Source of the DNA: Mycolicibacterium anyangense
Lineage (GTDB): Bacteria; Actinomycetota; Actinomycetes; Mycobacteriales; Mycobacteriaceae
Assembly (NCBI RefSeq): GCF_010731855.1
Contig: NZ_AP022620.1
Span: forward strand, 2,852,001 to 2,916,000
Direction of reading: 5' to 3'
Length of the DNA stretch: 64,000 nt
The notes beneath the pieces are model-generated. The model saw only the letters and a program-made list of their open reading frames with translations. It did not search any database and had not been told where the DNA came from. How positions within the stretch are numbered: the stretch's first letter is position 1; every line of letters starts with the position of its first letter. The position numbers and the translations under genes are program-made. This document shows, one piece after another, positions 37,077 to 46,596 of the stretch.

Positions 37077-39524
37077 ATGAGTATCTCTGCGACCACTTCC
37101 CGCGTCCGCGACGTCGGGCGCGTCGGTGGCCTTGCCGTGGCCTTCGGTGTGGGGATGGCCATTGCCGCATTGCCAGCGACTGCGCACGCCGACGACGGTG
37201 CCGGCAGTGCGACCGGCGGCTCAGCGCGCCAACACTCCAGCACCGCCAAGAGCAGCCAGGGGTCCACGCGCACCACCGCGCGCCCCGCTGCCGCCAGCGC
37301 CGAAACGCAAGTCTCCCAAGCACCTTCGGCCGCCAACACGTCCACCGCGCGGTCTCGGCACTCGGTCACTCAAACCTTGACCGCCGCCCCGGCGCCGCCA
37401 TCCTCGTCGCGCACCGGCACCACGCCGACTGCCCCGCAGGCCTCTCCGCTGGATTGGGCCGCGGTCGCCTACACCCGCCGCGAACTCGGCCGCACCACAA
37501 CACCGACTGCGGCGGTTAGCGCGTCGATCACCGCCAACCCCATCACCGACTTCATCGCGATCTTCATCAGCGACGGCACCGCCACCCACCCCGACGCCGG
37601 CCTGCTGATCGGCAACGGCTTCAGCTACACCGCGGCCACCTGCACCAGCGGCCTGGCCTGTAACGGCGGCCGCGGCGGACTACTCACCGGCAACGGCGGC
37701 ACCGGATACAACGGTGGCACCGGCGGCTCGGCCGGACTGTTCGGCAACGGCGGTAACGGCGGCGCCGGCATCATCACCGTGTCCAACGGTGCGGGCGGCA
37801 ACGGCGGCAACGGCGGCCTCCTGCACGGCGACGGCGGCCAAGGCGGCCAGGGCGCCAACGGAGTTACCGGCACCAATAGCGGCGCGGGCGGCGCCGGCGG
37901 AAGTGGCGGCAACACCGGCTTTCTGGCCATTGCCAGCGCAGCGGGCGATGGCGGCGCCGGCGGCCAGGGTGCACCAGGCGGTGCCGGTCAGCCAGGCACC
38001 TCCGGCGGAGCTGGTGCGACAGGCGGAGCCGGTGGAGCAGGCGGTTCCGGCGGGGCAGGCGGTTGGGGCGGTTCAGGCGGTAGCGCCGGACTTCTCGCGC
38101 TGTTCAGCAATGGCGGCACCGGCGGAGGCGGTGGAGCAGGCGGTGCGGGAGGTGGCGGCGGAAGCGGAGCCAACGGCGCCAGTGGTGGTGCGGCTCAGAA
38201 CGGTGGCAACGGCGGCAACGGCGGCAACGGCGGCCAGGGCGGCGCTGGTGGGAACGGCGGGAGCGCCGGGCGTGGCTCGATTCTCGCTGGCAAGGCCGGC
38301 GGTAACGGAACCGGTGGCGCCGGCGGCACCGGAGGCGGTGCCGGAACAGCCGGGGCTGGCGGCACTGGTGGTGACGGCGACGCGTCCACGCCGAATGGCG
38401 GCAACGGCGGCAACGGCGGCAACCCCGGCGCTGCCGGGCTTGGCGGAGTCGGTGGAAGCGCGGGCACCGGCGGAACAGGAGGTATCGCCGGCCTCAGCGG
38501 CTCCGCTGGCAGCCTCGCCGCTGGAACCGGCAAGGGCGGCAACGGCGGAAAGGGATGGGATGCAACCACATCCGGAACTAATGGCGGTAACGGCGGCAAC
38601 GGCGGCAATGGCGGCAGCGAGGGCGACGGCGGTACCGGGGGCAGCGGAGGTAGCGCGGCCGATGGAAATGGCGGTGTAGGCGGAGGCGGCGGCAACTCCA
38701 CCGCCACCCTCGGCATCCGCGATGTCAAAGGCGGAGTCGGGGGCGCAGGCGGTGCGGGCAGCCAGCAGGGCGGCAGCGGAGGCAACGGCGGGACAGCCCT
38801 GAATATCGCAGGCGGAACGGCCAGCGGAGGCAGCGGCGGGGCTGGCGGCAACGGCGGCCAGGGCGGCACCGGCGGCACCGGCGGCACGGGATCGATGGGA
38901 CAGGCATCGCAATTCCCCGGCGGCGCCCCTTTGTCGCCGACCGGAGATGCGTTCGGCGGTACCGGCGGTGCGGGCGGAGCCGGACCGATCGCAGGCGTCG
39001 GTGGCAACGGGGGAATCGCCGTCAATTTCGGCCCCGGTCCAGCTGTCGGTGGCATCGGCGGCGCAGGCGGGACCGGTGGCATCACCGGAGGCACCGGTGG
39101 TACCGGCGGCGAGGCCCAGACCTTGGGCGGCGGTGCTGCCACTGGCGGTATCGGCGGCGCGGGCGGGACCAGCGCAACCAGCACCGGCGGCGCTGGTGGG
39201 CAAGGCGGCTTCGGACTGTCGTCGAACGTGCCGGGCAGCGCCACGGGCGGCCGGGGCGGTGTCGGCGGCGCCGGCACGTCCGGGGGCAGCGGTGGCGAGG
39301 GCGGCGTTGGTCAAGTCGATCAGGGCGGTACCGCCACCGGCGGAAATGGCGGCGACGGTGGTAACGCCACCGTTGCGGGAGGCAACGGCGGAAACGGGGG
39401 CGACGGCGGCAACGCGGATGCCATCTTCGGCGGCGGGACCCTCGTCGGTGGCATGGGCGGAGCGCCTGGAACCGGCATAACACCGGGTGTGGACGGGCTG
39501 CCCGGCCAGCCGGGCAGCCCGTAG
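37077..39524 (+). CDS. Secreted PGRS-repeat protein without a PE domain
   Basis: The ATG at 37077 starts a classical signal peptide (about residues 1-38, GGLAVAFGVGMAIAALPATA, cleaved near AHA). A Thr/Ser/Ala-rich linker follows to about residue 150, then a PGRS domain of about 640 residues built from GGxGGx and NGGNGGNGG repeats. The boundary segment contains two cysteines (AATCTSGLACNGG). There is no PE helix-hairpin domain, which in PE_PGRS proteins carries the type VII export signal, so Sec export is predicted instead. M. tuberculosis has PE_PGRS genes at the equivalent locus. Its GC-rich, one-strand-biased sequence creates long spurious antisense frames. Confidence 0.88.
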   Translation: MSISATTSRVRDVGRVGGLAVAFGVGMAIAALPATAHADDGAGSATGGSARQHSSTAKSSQGSTRTTARPAAASAETQVSQAPSAANTSTARSRHSVTQTLTAAPAPPSSSRTGTTPTAPQASPLDWAAVAYTRRELGRTTTPTAAVSASITANPITDFIAIFISDGTATHPDAGLLIGNGFSYTAATCTSGLACNGGRGGLLTGNGGTGYNGGTGGSAGLFGNGGNGGAGIITVSNGAGGNGGNGGLLHGDGGQGGQGANGVTGTNSGAGGAGGSGGNTGFLAIASAAGDGGAGGQGAPGGAGQPGTSGGAGATGGAGGAGGSGGAGGWGGSGGSAGLLALFSNGGTGGGGGAGGAGGGGGSGANGASGGAAQNGGNGGNGGNGGQGGAGGNGGSAGRGSILAGKAGGNGTGGAGGTGGGAGTAGAGGTGGDGDASTPNGGNGGNGGNPGAAGLGGVGGSAGTGGTGGIAGLSGSAGSLAAGTGKGGNGGKGWDATTSGTNGGNGGNGGNGGSEGDGGTGGSGGSAADGNGGVGGGGGNSTATLGIRDVKGGVGGAGGAGSQQGGSGGNGGTALNIAGGTASGGSGGAGGNGGQGGTGGTGGTGSMGQASQFPGGAPLSPTGDAFGGTGGAGGAGPIAGVGGNGGIAVNFGPGPAVGGIGGAGGTGGITGGTGGTGGEAQTLGGGAATGGIGGAGGTSATSTGGAGGQGGFGLSSNVPGSATGGRGGVGGAGTSGGSGGEGGVGQVDQGGTATGGNGGDGGNATVAGGNGGNGGDGGNADAIFGGGTLVGGMGGAPGTGITPGVDGLPGQPGSP

Positions 39525-39526
39525 AA

Positions 39527-40321
39527 CTACTGCCCGAAGCGGCGGTGCCGGCGGCTGTAATCGCGCAGCGCGCGCAGGAAGTCCACCCGCCGGAACGCCG
39601 GCCAGTGCGCCTCGGTGAACCACATCTCCGAATAGGCGCTCTGCCACAACAGGAATCCGGACAGTCGCTGCTCGCCGGAGGTCCGGATCACCAAATCGGG
39701 ATCAGGCTGTCCCGAGGTGTACAGGTTCTCCGAGATGCCGTCGATGGTGACGGCCTCGATAAGCTGTTCGGCGGTGGCCCCGTTGGCCAGCTCCTTGCTC
39801 AGCAGCGAACGCACCGCGTCGACGATCTCCTGGCGCCCGCCGTAGCCGACGGCGACGTTGACGTGAAACGACGCCGGGGGTAACCCGGCGGTGCTGTCGA
39901 CGGCCTCGCGGACCCGGCGGGCCGGCTCCTCCCCCAGCAGCTCGAGATCCCCGACTGTGCGGGCGCTCCACCTGTTCGTCGGCGCGCAGATCTCCTCGAC
40001 GACATCGGTGATGATCTCGATCAGAGCGGCGAGCTCGTCGGGGTCACGCTGCAGGTTCTCGGTGGACAGCAGGTACACCGTGGCCATCTCGATGCCGGCA
40101 TCGGCGCACCAGCGCAGCATCTCGGCGATCTTCTTGGCGCCCATCCGGTAGCCGTAGCTGACGTCGTCGTGACCAGCGTCACGAGCCCAGCGCCGGTTGC
40201 CGTCACACAGGACGGCGATATGCCGCGGTAGCTCGGACTTCGAGCGTCCGAGCTCTTGGCGTAGCCGCATCTCGTAGAGCCGGTAAGCCGGTTCTTTGAG
40301 GCGAGGCGGGATGATCTCCAC
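39527..40321 (-). CDS. Short-chain (Z)-prenyl diphosphate synthase (Rv1086-like)
   Basis: This 264-residue cis-prenyltransferase of the UppS family has conserved [14 protein letters not shown] (catalytic Asp), [24 protein letters not shown] and the C-terminal [21 protein letters not shown]. tuberculosis Rv1086 makes E,Z-farnesyl diphosphate, the primer for decaprenyl phosphate in cell wall synthesis, and the sequence here is very close to it from memory. The GTG at 40321 ([11 protein letters not shown]) is used. The 3' end lies 2 bp from the PGRS stop. Confidence 0.94.
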   Translation of the reverse strand: MEIIPPRLKEPAYRLYEMRLRQELGRSKSELPRHIAVLCDGNRRWARDAGHDDVSYGYRMGAKKIAEMLRWCADAGIEMATVYLLSTENLQRDPDELAALIEIITDVVEEICAPTNRWSARTVGDLELLGEEPARRVREAVDSTAGLPPASFHVNVAVGYGGRQEIVDAVRSLLSKELANGATAEQLIEAVTIDGISENLYTSGQPDPDLVIRTSGEQRLSGFLLWQSAYSEMWFTEAHWPAFRRVDFLRALRDYSRRHRRFGQ

Positions 40322-40374
40322 GACAGACCAGACTACTGTGGGCATCACGTACCCCCGTGCGCAATGGAGGTGAC

Positions 40375-41109
40375 ATGACCACCGGAGTCGACACCGCCGA
40401 TCCCCGCCGCTCCCAATCGTCAGACGCTGAGGATTTCCCCGAAGCCGTCGTCGACGCGGCCGTCGAGTTTCTCGGAAAACCCCGGCTACGCGGCTGGATT
40501 CACGTCTACTCCGCGGTGATCGCGGCGATTGCCGGTGCCGCCCTGGTCTCGGTGTCGTGGTCGGTGGGCTCCACCCGCGCCGGCATCGCGACCCTGATCT
40601 ACACGCTGACGATCGTGGCGATGTTCACTGTCAGCGGCACCTATCACCGGGTGCACTGGACCTCACCGTCGGCGCGCAAGTGGATGAAGCGCCTGGATCA
40701 TTCGATGATCTTCATCTTCATCGCCGGCAGCTACACGCCGTTCGCCATGCTGGCGCTGCCCGAGCGAAGCGGTGCCATCCTGCTCACCATCGTGTGGAGC
40801 GGCGCCCTGGCCGGTGTGCTGTTGAAGTGCTTCTGGCCGTCGGCCCCGCGCTGGGTCGGGGTTCCGCTCTATCTGCTGCTGGGCTGGGTCGCGGTGTGGT
40901 TCATCGTGCCGATCATGAACGGCGCGGGCGTGGCGGCCATGGTGCTGCTGATCGTCGGCGGCGCGCTGTACAGCATCGGCGGCGTGCTCTACGGACTGAA
41001 GTGGCCCAACCCGTGGCCGACGACGTTCGGCCATCACGAGTTCTTCCACGCCTGCACCGCGGTAGCGGCGATCTGCCACTACATCGCGATGTGGTTCGCG
41101 GTGTTCTGA
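40375..41109 (+). CDS. Hemolysin III family protein (Rv1085c-like)
   Basis: This 244-residue protein of the hemolysin III/PAQR-like superfamily has seven membrane helices. Conserved residues include [26 protein letters not shown], and the histidines of [15 protein letters not shown]. The ATG at 40375 follows a GGAGG ribosome site. The protein probably acts in the cytoplasmic membrane, and its biochemical activity in mycobacteria is unsettled. Confidence 0.9.
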   Translation: MTTGVDTADPRRSQSSDAEDFPEAVVDAAVEFLGKPRLRGWIHVYSAVIAAIAGAALVSVSWSVGSTRAGIATLIYTLTIVAMFTVSGTYHRVHWTSPSARKWMKRLDHSMIFIFIAGSYTPFAMLALPERSGAILLTIVWSGALAGVLLKCFWPSAPRWVGVPLYLLLGWVAVWFIVPIMNGAGVAAMVLLIVGGALYSIGGVLYGLKWPNPWPTTFGHHEFFHACTAVAAICHYIAMWFAVF

Positions 41110-41114
41110 CGCCG

Positions 41115-41471
41115 CTAGGTCGTGATGTTCTCCGGGCCCCAGTAGGCCTTCATCGAGGCGATCTTGGCGTCGCCGTCGAACGTCATCACGCTGATGATGC
41201 TGATCTTCATGCCGTGGATGGCCAGCGTCCAGTAGAACGCCGCCTCGTGGCCGAGCACCCGAAGCGTCTCGACTTCGGTGTGGCCGTTGGCATTTTCGAC
41301 CGCGGTGTAGAAGGCGCGGATGGCCTGGCGGCCGATGTGCACCTCGCCTCCCACCGGATCCTCGACGGTCGCGTCGGCGGCGTAGAGCGTCGCGATGTGG
41401 TCAGCGTCGCCCTTGGCGACGGACTCGAGATACTGGGTGACGGTCTGGGTGATCTGCTCGGCACTCGGCAT
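41115..41471 (-). CDS. Ketosteroid isomerase-like protein (NTF2 fold)
   Basis: This 118-residue protein closely resembles bacterial Delta5-3-ketosteroid isomerase. Tyr14 and Asp38 fall at exactly the same residue numbers as in the Comamonas enzyme, the latter within DATVEDPVG, and the end (SMKAYWGPENI) also aligns. However, the oxyanion-hole Asp99 has no counterpart: the aligned segment reads IISVMTF. Activity may be altered, or the protein may bind rather than isomerise steroids. The ATG at 41471 is used. Confidence 0.85.
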   Translation of the reverse strand: MPSAEQITQTVTQYLESVAKGDADHIATLYAADATVEDPVGGEVHIGRQAIRAFYTAVENANGHTEVETLRVLGHEAAFYWTLAIHGMKISIISVMTFDGDAKIASMKAYWGPENITT

Positions 41472-41481
41472 GGCCGGAACG

Positions 41482-43482
41482 CTACACGGACACACCGAGC
41501 GCGCCGGCCAGATCCCTCTCAGTGGTCACCGGAAGATCGCACGTCCGGCCGCGGCACACGTACGCCGCATCCAATCCGCGCACCTGATCCCGCCCGGCCA
41601 GCAGCGGCGAGGAATCCATCGCGCCGCCGACCACGATCGCCCCGCCGGGGGCGATACGCCGCGCCACGGCCAGCAGCTCCGACGCCGGGTCCGGGGACGA
41701 CACCGCGATCTGCAACGGGCCACGCACGGCCGACTCGGCCACGGCCAGCCAGTGTCCCGCCGAACGCGGCGCCCTGGCCAGCAGCGGCGAATGCGCCAGG
41801 AGCGTCTCGGCGGCGGCTTCGCCGTAGCGGGCCGCCCACTGCCCGTCGACGGTGTGCCCGATGGTGAGCAGCGCCTCGGCGATCAACGCTGCCCCTGACG
41901 GGGTGGCGCCATCGAGCGGATCGGCGGGCCGAACCATCAGGGCCTCGGCGTCGTCGGCGCTGTCGAACCAGCGGCCCGGGCGGTCCGGATCGGCGAAATG
42001 CCGCAGCGCAAGGCTGACCAGTTCCGCGGCCGTCGACAGCCACGACTGGTCACCCGTCAGCTGATAGAGCGTCAACAGACCCGTCGCCAGAGCGGCATGG
42101 TCTTCGAGGATCGCGGCGCTCTCACCGACCGTGCCGCCCAAGCTGGCCCGGCGCAGCCGGCCGTCGACGATGTGCAGGTCCACAATGCGCTCGGCGCAGC
42201 GCACCGCGGCATCCAGAAGAGTCGAATCGTCAAGGGCCACCGAGGCTTCGGCCAGTGCGGTGATCGCCAGCCCGTTCCATGCGGTGACGATCTTGTCGTC
42301 GCGCGGCGGCTGCACCCGCTCGGCGCGGGCAGCCAGCAGTGCCGCACGCACCCGCTCGAAGCGCTCGGTGTCATCGGGATCGGCCAGCAGCTGCAGCACC
42401 GAGCTGCCGTGCTCGAAGGTCCCTCCCGTGGTGACGTTGAAAACCTTTGCCGCCCAAACACCGTCATCATCGCCCAGCACCTCGTGCAGCTGTGCGTGGG
42501 TCCACACGTAGGTCGAACCTTCCGAACCCGCGGCGTCGGCATCCAGCGACGACGTGAACATGTCGCCCTCGGCGAGGTCGTTGATCAGAAAGGCCGCCGT
42601 CCCGGCGGCCACCCGGCGGGCCAGCGGATCACCGGTGCGCCGCGCCCAATGCGCATACGAACGCAGCAGCAGCGCATTGTCGTAGAGCATCTTCTCGAAG
42701 TGCGGCACCACCCAGTCGGCGTCCACGCTGTAGCGCGCGAAGCCGCCGGCCAGCTGGTCGTAGATACCGCCGCGCGCCATCGCCGTGGATGTCCGGGCCA
42801 CCGCGGCCAGCGGCGCCGGCGAGCCGGTGCGCTCATGGCTGCGCAGCAGCGCCTCCAGCAGTGCCGACGGCGGGAACTTCGGCGCCCGCCCGAACCCACC
42901 GCGCTCGACGTCTTCGTCGCGCAGGATCGCCTCGACGGCGTGGTCGCACAGGGCGGCGGTGACCTCCGGACCGCCACCGGCCAGACCCGAGGCCATCCGC
43001 CGCAGCTCACCGGCAACCTGGTCGGACGCCTGCTCGACCTCATCGCGCTGGTTGCGCCACGTCTCGGCGACCGCCGCCAGCAGCTGCAGGAACTGCGGCT
43101 TGGGGTAATACGTGCCGCAGAAGAAGGGCCGGCCGTCGGGCGTCAGGAAACACGTCATCGGCCAGCCACCCTGGCCGGTCATCGCGACGGTGGCATTCAT
43201 GTAGATCGCGTCGATGTCGGGGCGCTCTTCCCGGTCGACCTTGATGCAGACGAAGTCGGCGTTGCACGCCGCGGCCACCTGATCGTCCTCGAAGGACTCA
43301 TGGGCCATCACGTGACACCAGTGGCAGGCGGCGTACCCGATCGACAGCAGGATCGGCACGTCGCGGCGGGCGGCTTCGTCCAGAGCGGCCTGCGTCCACT
43401 GTTGCCAGTGCACCGGGTTGTCGGCGTGCTGGCGCAGGTAGGGGCTGGTGGCCCCGGCCAGGGCGTTACCCGCTGGACTCAC
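41482..43482 (-). CDS. Thioredoxin-domain protein, DUF255 (YyaL/Rv1084-like)
   Basis: The 666-residue protein has an N-terminal thioredoxin-like domain (about 1-170) with the motif ACHWCHVM, the DREERPDID segment and [16 protein letters not shown] long (alpha/alpha)-barrel region resembling glycosyl hydrolase or mannose-epimerase toroids follows (about 190-660). Eukaryotic and bacterial homologues are called spermatogenesis-associated protein 20. The GTG start at 43482 overlaps Rv1083-like by 17 bp. The catalytic role is unproven. Confidence 0.92.
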   Translation of the reverse strand: MSPAGNALAGATSPYLRQHADNPVHWQQWTQAALDEAARRDVPILLSIGYAACHWCHVMAHESFEDDQVAAACNADFVCIKVDREERPDIDAIYMNATVAMTGQGGWPMTCFLTPDGRPFFCGTYYPKPQFLQLLAAVAETWRNQRDEVEQASDQVAGELRRMASGLAGGGPEVTAALCDHAVEAILRDEDVERGGFGRAPKFPPSALLEALLRSHERTGSPAPLAAVARTSTAMARGGIYDQLAGGFARYSVDADWVVPHFEKMLYDNALLLRSYAHWARRTGDPLARRVAAGTAAFLINDLAEGDMFTSSLDADAAGSEGSTYVWTHAQLHEVLGDDDGVWAAKVFNVTTGGTFEHGSSVLQLLADPDDTERFERVRAALLAARAERVQPPRDDKIVTAWNGLAITALAEASVALDDSTLLDAAVRCAERIVDLHIVDGRLRRASLGGTVGESAAILEDHAALATGLLTLYQLTGDQSWLSTAAELVSLALRHFADPDRPGRWFDSADDAEALMVRPADPLDGATPSGAALIAEALLTIGHTVDGQWAARYGEAAAETLLAHSPLLARAPRSAGHWLAVAESAVRGPLQIAVSSPDPASELLAVARRIAPGGAIVVGGAMDSSPLLAGRDQVRGLDAAYVCRGRTCDLPVTTERDLAGALGVSV

Positions 43483-43732
43483 TCGCGGACTTCCCGGTCT
43501 CGGCGGCGGCCGACTCCTCGGCGGGGGCGTCCGTCGGCTCGGCCGGTTCGCCGTCGAAACTCTCGGGCAGCTTCTTGAGGTGCCGGTTCATCGACCACAC
43601 CAGGATGAACACGCCGATCAGCAGCAGCACCACGACCAGCAGACCGATCGGGCTGGCCTTGCCGAAGTCCGGCCCGGAGTTCTTGGGCGGGTCGGCGAGC
43701 ACCGACACCGCGGTGGTCAACAGGTCAATCAC
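43466..43732 (-). CDS. Small membrane protein (Rv1083-like)
   Basis: This 88-residue protein has one or two membrane segments ([20 protein letters not shown]) and an acidic, alanine-rich C-terminal tail. It overlaps mca by 4 bp and the DUF255 gene by 17 bp, so all three share one transcript. The same trio occurs in M. tuberculosis. Confidence 0.82.
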   Translation of the reverse strand: MIDLLTTAVSVLADPPKNSGPDFGKASPIGLLVVVLLLIGVFILVWSMNRHLKKLPESFDGEPAEPTDAPAEESAAAETGKSASESSG

Positions 43733-44601
43733 TCGAATATCTCGATTCCGGCGAACAGGTCATCTTCGGGCAGGTCGGCAGGTACCCGAGAGCGAGCCAA
43801 TTCGAACTCCTCGGTGGGCCACAACCGCTGCTGCCACTCTATGGGTGTCGCAAAGAAGAAGCCGGTGGGGTCGATCTGGGTGGCGTGCGCCTTGAGCGCT
43901 TCGTCGCGCACTGCGAAGAAATCCGAGCATGGCACCCGGGTGGTGATCCGGCCGGCATGCACGTCGATCTCGGGGTCCCAGTTCTCCAGCCACTTGGCGA
44001 ACGGTCCCTCCTGACCGTTCTTGGCGAACTCGTCCTGCAGCAGCTGCAGCCGCGCACGCAGGAAGCCGTGGTTGTAGTACAGCTTGCTGACACTCCACGG
44101 ATCCCCGGCGTCGGGATGCAGTCGGTGATCAGCGGCCGCTTCGTAGGCAGCCACCGAAACCTGGTGGCAGCGAATGTGATCCGGGTGCGGATAGCCGCCG
44201 TTCTCGTCGTAGGTGGTCATCACGTGCGGGCGGAACTCACGGATCACCTTGACCAGTTCGGCCACTGGCTGCTCCAGCGGCACCTCGGCGAAGCAACCTT
44301 CCGGCAGCGGCGGTAGCGGGTCGCCCTCGGGCAGCCCGGAGTCGACGAACCCCAGCCACCGGTGTTCGACGCCCAGGATCTCCGCCGCCCTGGCCATCTC
44401 GTCACGCCGGATGTCGGCGATGCGGCCGTGCACCTCCGGCAGATCCATCGCCGGGTTGAGGATGTCGCCCCGTTCACCGCCGGTGAGCGTGACCACCAGG
44501 ACCCGGTGCCCTTCGGCCGCGTAGCGCGCCAAGGTGGCCGCACCCTTGCTGGACTCGTCGTCCGGGTGGGCGTGAACGGCCATTAACCGCAGTTCGGTCA
44601 C
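43729..44601 (-). CDS. mca: Mycothiol S-conjugate amidase
   Basis: Mca cleaves mycothiol S-conjugates of electrophiles to mercapturic acids, detoxifying them in the cytosol. The 290-residue protein has the Zn-binding [11 protein letters not shown] and HPDHIRCHQ, with [12 protein letters not shown] between. The GTG at 44601 ([16 protein letters not shown]) follows a GGGAG ribosome site. It is distinguished from MshB by synteny with Rv1082. Confidence 0.95.
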   Translation of the reverse strand: MTELRLMAVHAHPDDESSKGAATLARYAAEGHRVLVVTLTGGERGDILNPAMDLPEVHGRIADIRRDEMARAAEILGVEHRWLGFVDSGLPEGDPLPPLPEGCFAEVPLEQPVAELVKVIREFRPHVMTTYDENGGYPHPDHIRCHQVSVAAYEAAADHRLHPDAGDPWSVSKLYYNHGFLRARLQLLQDEFAKNGQEGPFAKWLENWDPEIDVHAGRITTRVPCSDFFAVRDEALKAHATQIDPTGFFFATPIEWQQRLWPTEEFELARSRVPADLPEDDLFAGIEIFE

Positions 44602-44643
44602 GTCTCCCTCGATCTGCTCTTGCTTACTGCTGCACCCTGCGTA

Positions 44644-44664
44644 GTGCTGCAACGTTCGCAGCAC
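44644..44664. promoter_or_regulatory. Inverted repeat GTGCTGC-7-GCAGCAC between mca and DUF4307
   Basis: Perfect 7-bp arms flank AACGTTC, itself near-palindromic, in the 140-bp divergent intergenic region upstream of mca. It could be an operator or an RNA hairpin; no regulator can be named. Confidence 0.35.
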
Positions 44665-44741
44665 GTCCTATAGTCCAATAGTTCCATCCGCGGCTTGCAT
44701 ACCCGTAATCAAGCCCGCTGACGAGAGATGCACTCAACACG

Positions 44742-45173
44742 ATGACCGACAGTCCCACCAAGCTCGAGTCGAGGTATGGCCGGCCGGGCCTGTCGGCGCC
44801 GACCCGGCGGCGGGTGGCGATCGCCCTCGGCGTGCTGGTGCTGATCCTGGGCGTGGTGCTCGCCGCCGTCGCCTACCAGCGTTTTGAGGGCAACGACGTC
44901 GAGGGCACGATGTCGGCTTATCAGGTGCTCGACGACCAGACGGTGTCGGTCACGATCAGCGTGAAGCGAAAGGACCCGTCGAGGCCCGCGCACTGCATCG
45001 TGCGGGTGCGGTCGCGCGACGGCTCCGAGACCGGCCGCCGGGAGATCCTGGTTCCGCCGTCTACGCAGAAGACCGTGCAGATCACCGCCGTTGTCAAGTC
45101 CTACAAGCCGCCCTACGTCGGTGATATCTACGGATGCGGCATGGATGTGCCGTCGTACCTGGTCACACCATAA
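44742..45173 (+). CDS. DUF4307 membrane protein (Rv1081c-like)
   Basis: This 143-residue protein has a short N-terminal cytosolic segment, one membrane helix (VAIALGVLVLILGVVLAAVAY) and an extracytoplasmic beta domain with SYKPPYVGDIYGCGMD near the C-terminus. The DUF4307 function is unknown. It precedes greA by about 257 bp. Confidence 0.85.
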   Translation: MTDSPTKLESRYGRPGLSAPTRRRVAIALGVLVLILGVVLAAVAYQRFEGNDVEGTMSAYQVLDDQTVSVTISVKRKDPSRPAHCIVRVRSRDGSETGRREILVPPSTQKTVQITAVVKSYKPPYVGDIYGCGMDVPSYLVTP

Positions 45174-45272
45174 CTGGGCCTATGCCGCGGGCGTCGCACC
45201 GATGGCCTGCGGACGAACGTCGAACTGCGAAATCGTGAAGGCTGCTTGCCGCGTCGGTGGTAGACTCGGCGG

Positions 45273-45301
45273 ATACACGGTTCCTGCTGGGAGCCGTGTA
45301 T
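45273..45301 (+). promoter_or_regulatory. Strong hairpin in the greA leader
   Basis: ATACACGGTTCC and GGAGCCGTGTAT pair over 12 bp (one G-T wobble) around a 5-nt loop, about 130 bp before the greA start. A TAGACT that could be a -10 element lies just upstream (45261-45266). No U tract follows, so it is not a simple intrinsic terminator. An RNA-level control element is possible. Confidence 0.45.
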
Positions 45302-45430
45302 TGCTTCATTAGCGCGTTTATACGCAGCTCTTCGGAGGCAATACACGCGGCACCGTCCGCATGTTCCCGGCAGCGACAGACAGACTGCACCGCGGACGCC
45401 GCGGAACCAACACATGAGGAGCGCGACGAG

Positions 45431-45925
45431 ATGCCCGATACCCAGGTGACCTGGCTGACCCAGGAGTCCTATGACCGGCTCAAGGATGAGCTCGATCAGC
45501 TGATCGCCAATCGTCCCGTCATCGCCGCCGAGATCAACGACCGGCGCGAGGAAGGCGATCTGCGCGAGAACGGTGGCTACCACGCCGCCCGTGAACAGCA
45601 GGGCCAGGAAGAGGCGCGGATCCGCCAGCTGCAGGAGCTGCTGACCACCGCCAAGGTCGGCGAGGCTCCCAAGGTGTCCGGTGTGGCGCTGCCCGGCTCG
45701 GTCGTGACGGTCTACTACGACGGCGACGAGTCCGACACCGAGACTTTCCTTATCGCCACCCGCCAGGAGGGCATCGACCACGACAAGCTCGAGGTCTACT
45801 CCCCCAACTCCCCGCTGGGTGCGGCCCTGCTCAACGCTAAGGTCGGCGAGACGCGGTCCTACACCGTGCCCAACGGCAACGTCGTCAAGGTGTCGCTGGT
45901 CAGCGCGGAGCCCTACCAGGCCTAG
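45431..45925 (+). CDS. greA: Transcription elongation factor GreA
   Basis: This 164-residue Gre factor binds the RNA polymerase secondary channel and stimulates cleavage of backtracked RNA. The N-terminal coiled coil carries [20 protein letters not shown], with acidic residues at the tip. The C-terminal FKBP-like domain includes [16 protein letters not shown]. The start ATG at 45431 begins [18 protein letters not shown]. The leader is unusually long. Confidence 0.95.
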   Translation: MPDTQVTWLTQESYDRLKDELDQLIANRPVIAAEINDRREEGDLRENGGYHAAREQQGQEEARIRQLQELLTTAKVGEAPKVSGVALPGSVVTVYYDGDESDTETFLIATRQEGIDHDKLEVYSPNSPLGAALLNAKVGETRSYTVPNGNVVKVSLVSAEPYQA

Positions 45926-45936
45926 TCCGCCGACGC

Positions 45937-46596
45937 GTGGCACGCATCGCCGAAGATCTTCTACTCCTGCTGCTCGACAACGCGGCGGCCCAGCCTGCCG
46001 TCGAACGCGATGTTCTGCAGCGCGTGATGGCCGCCGCGGTCCTGTTGGATCTGGCCTACGAGTGCCGGGTTCGGCCTGCGCTGCCGCAGGAACCGGTGCC
46101 GCCGGACCGGCTCGTGGCATTGGCCGGTCCACCACCGCTGGACCCGGTGGTCCGTCCCGCGCTGGCGCTGTTGCTGCAGGCTCCGATCACACCGGCCGCG
46201 GCGATCGCGAAGCTGCGTAAACGGGCCGAGGACGACGTGCTCGACCAACTGCTGCGGACTGGACAGCTGCATCAGGTGCAGCTGTCCTCACATCGCTTCC
46301 GCCGCAACGAATATGCCTGGCCGATGGCCAACCGTGCTCGGGTGGACAGGGTGCGCGCAGCGCTGTTCGCAGCGCTGTTCGACGGCCACCGACCGGACCC
46401 GCAGACCGCAACCATCGTGACGCTGCTGCACACCGTCAAAGCGCTCGGTGTCCTGCTCTCACTCAATGAGCGGGGCTGGCAATGGGTTTCCGGTCGGGCC
46501 AGCGAAATCGCCAGCGGCACATGGGTGGACGACGCACAGATGGCCGACGTCAATCTCGCGGTGACGACGGCGGCGATCCGAACGGCCCTAGCCTAG
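45937..46596 (+). CDS. GPP34/GOLPH3-family protein
   Basis: The 219-residue protein begins MARIAEDLLLLLLD, the GPP34 hallmark, and has the helical core of the Golgi phosphoprotein 3 family, which in eukaryotes binds phosphatidylinositol-4-phosphate. Actinobacterial members are common, and their role is not known. It starts 11 bp after greA and overlaps the convergent metB by 9 bp. The C-terminus is intact. Confidence 0.85.
   Translation: MARIAEDLLLLLLDNAAAQPAVERDVLQRVMAAAVLLDLAYECRVRPALPQEPVPPDRLVALAGPPPLDPVVRPALALLLQAPITPAAAIAKLRKRAEDDVLDQLLRTGQLHQVQLSSHRFRRNEYAWPMANRARVDRVRAALFAALFDGHRPDPQTATIVTLLHTVKALGVLLSLNERGWQWVSGRASEIASGTWVDDAQMADVNLAVTTAAIRTALA

Noticed and set aside
38073..39647. 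A 524-residue minus-strand frame across the PGRS gene
   Set aside because: It is a shadow of the GGx repeat codons: its composition is artificial, it has no ribosome site, and the plus-strand frame has a signal peptide.
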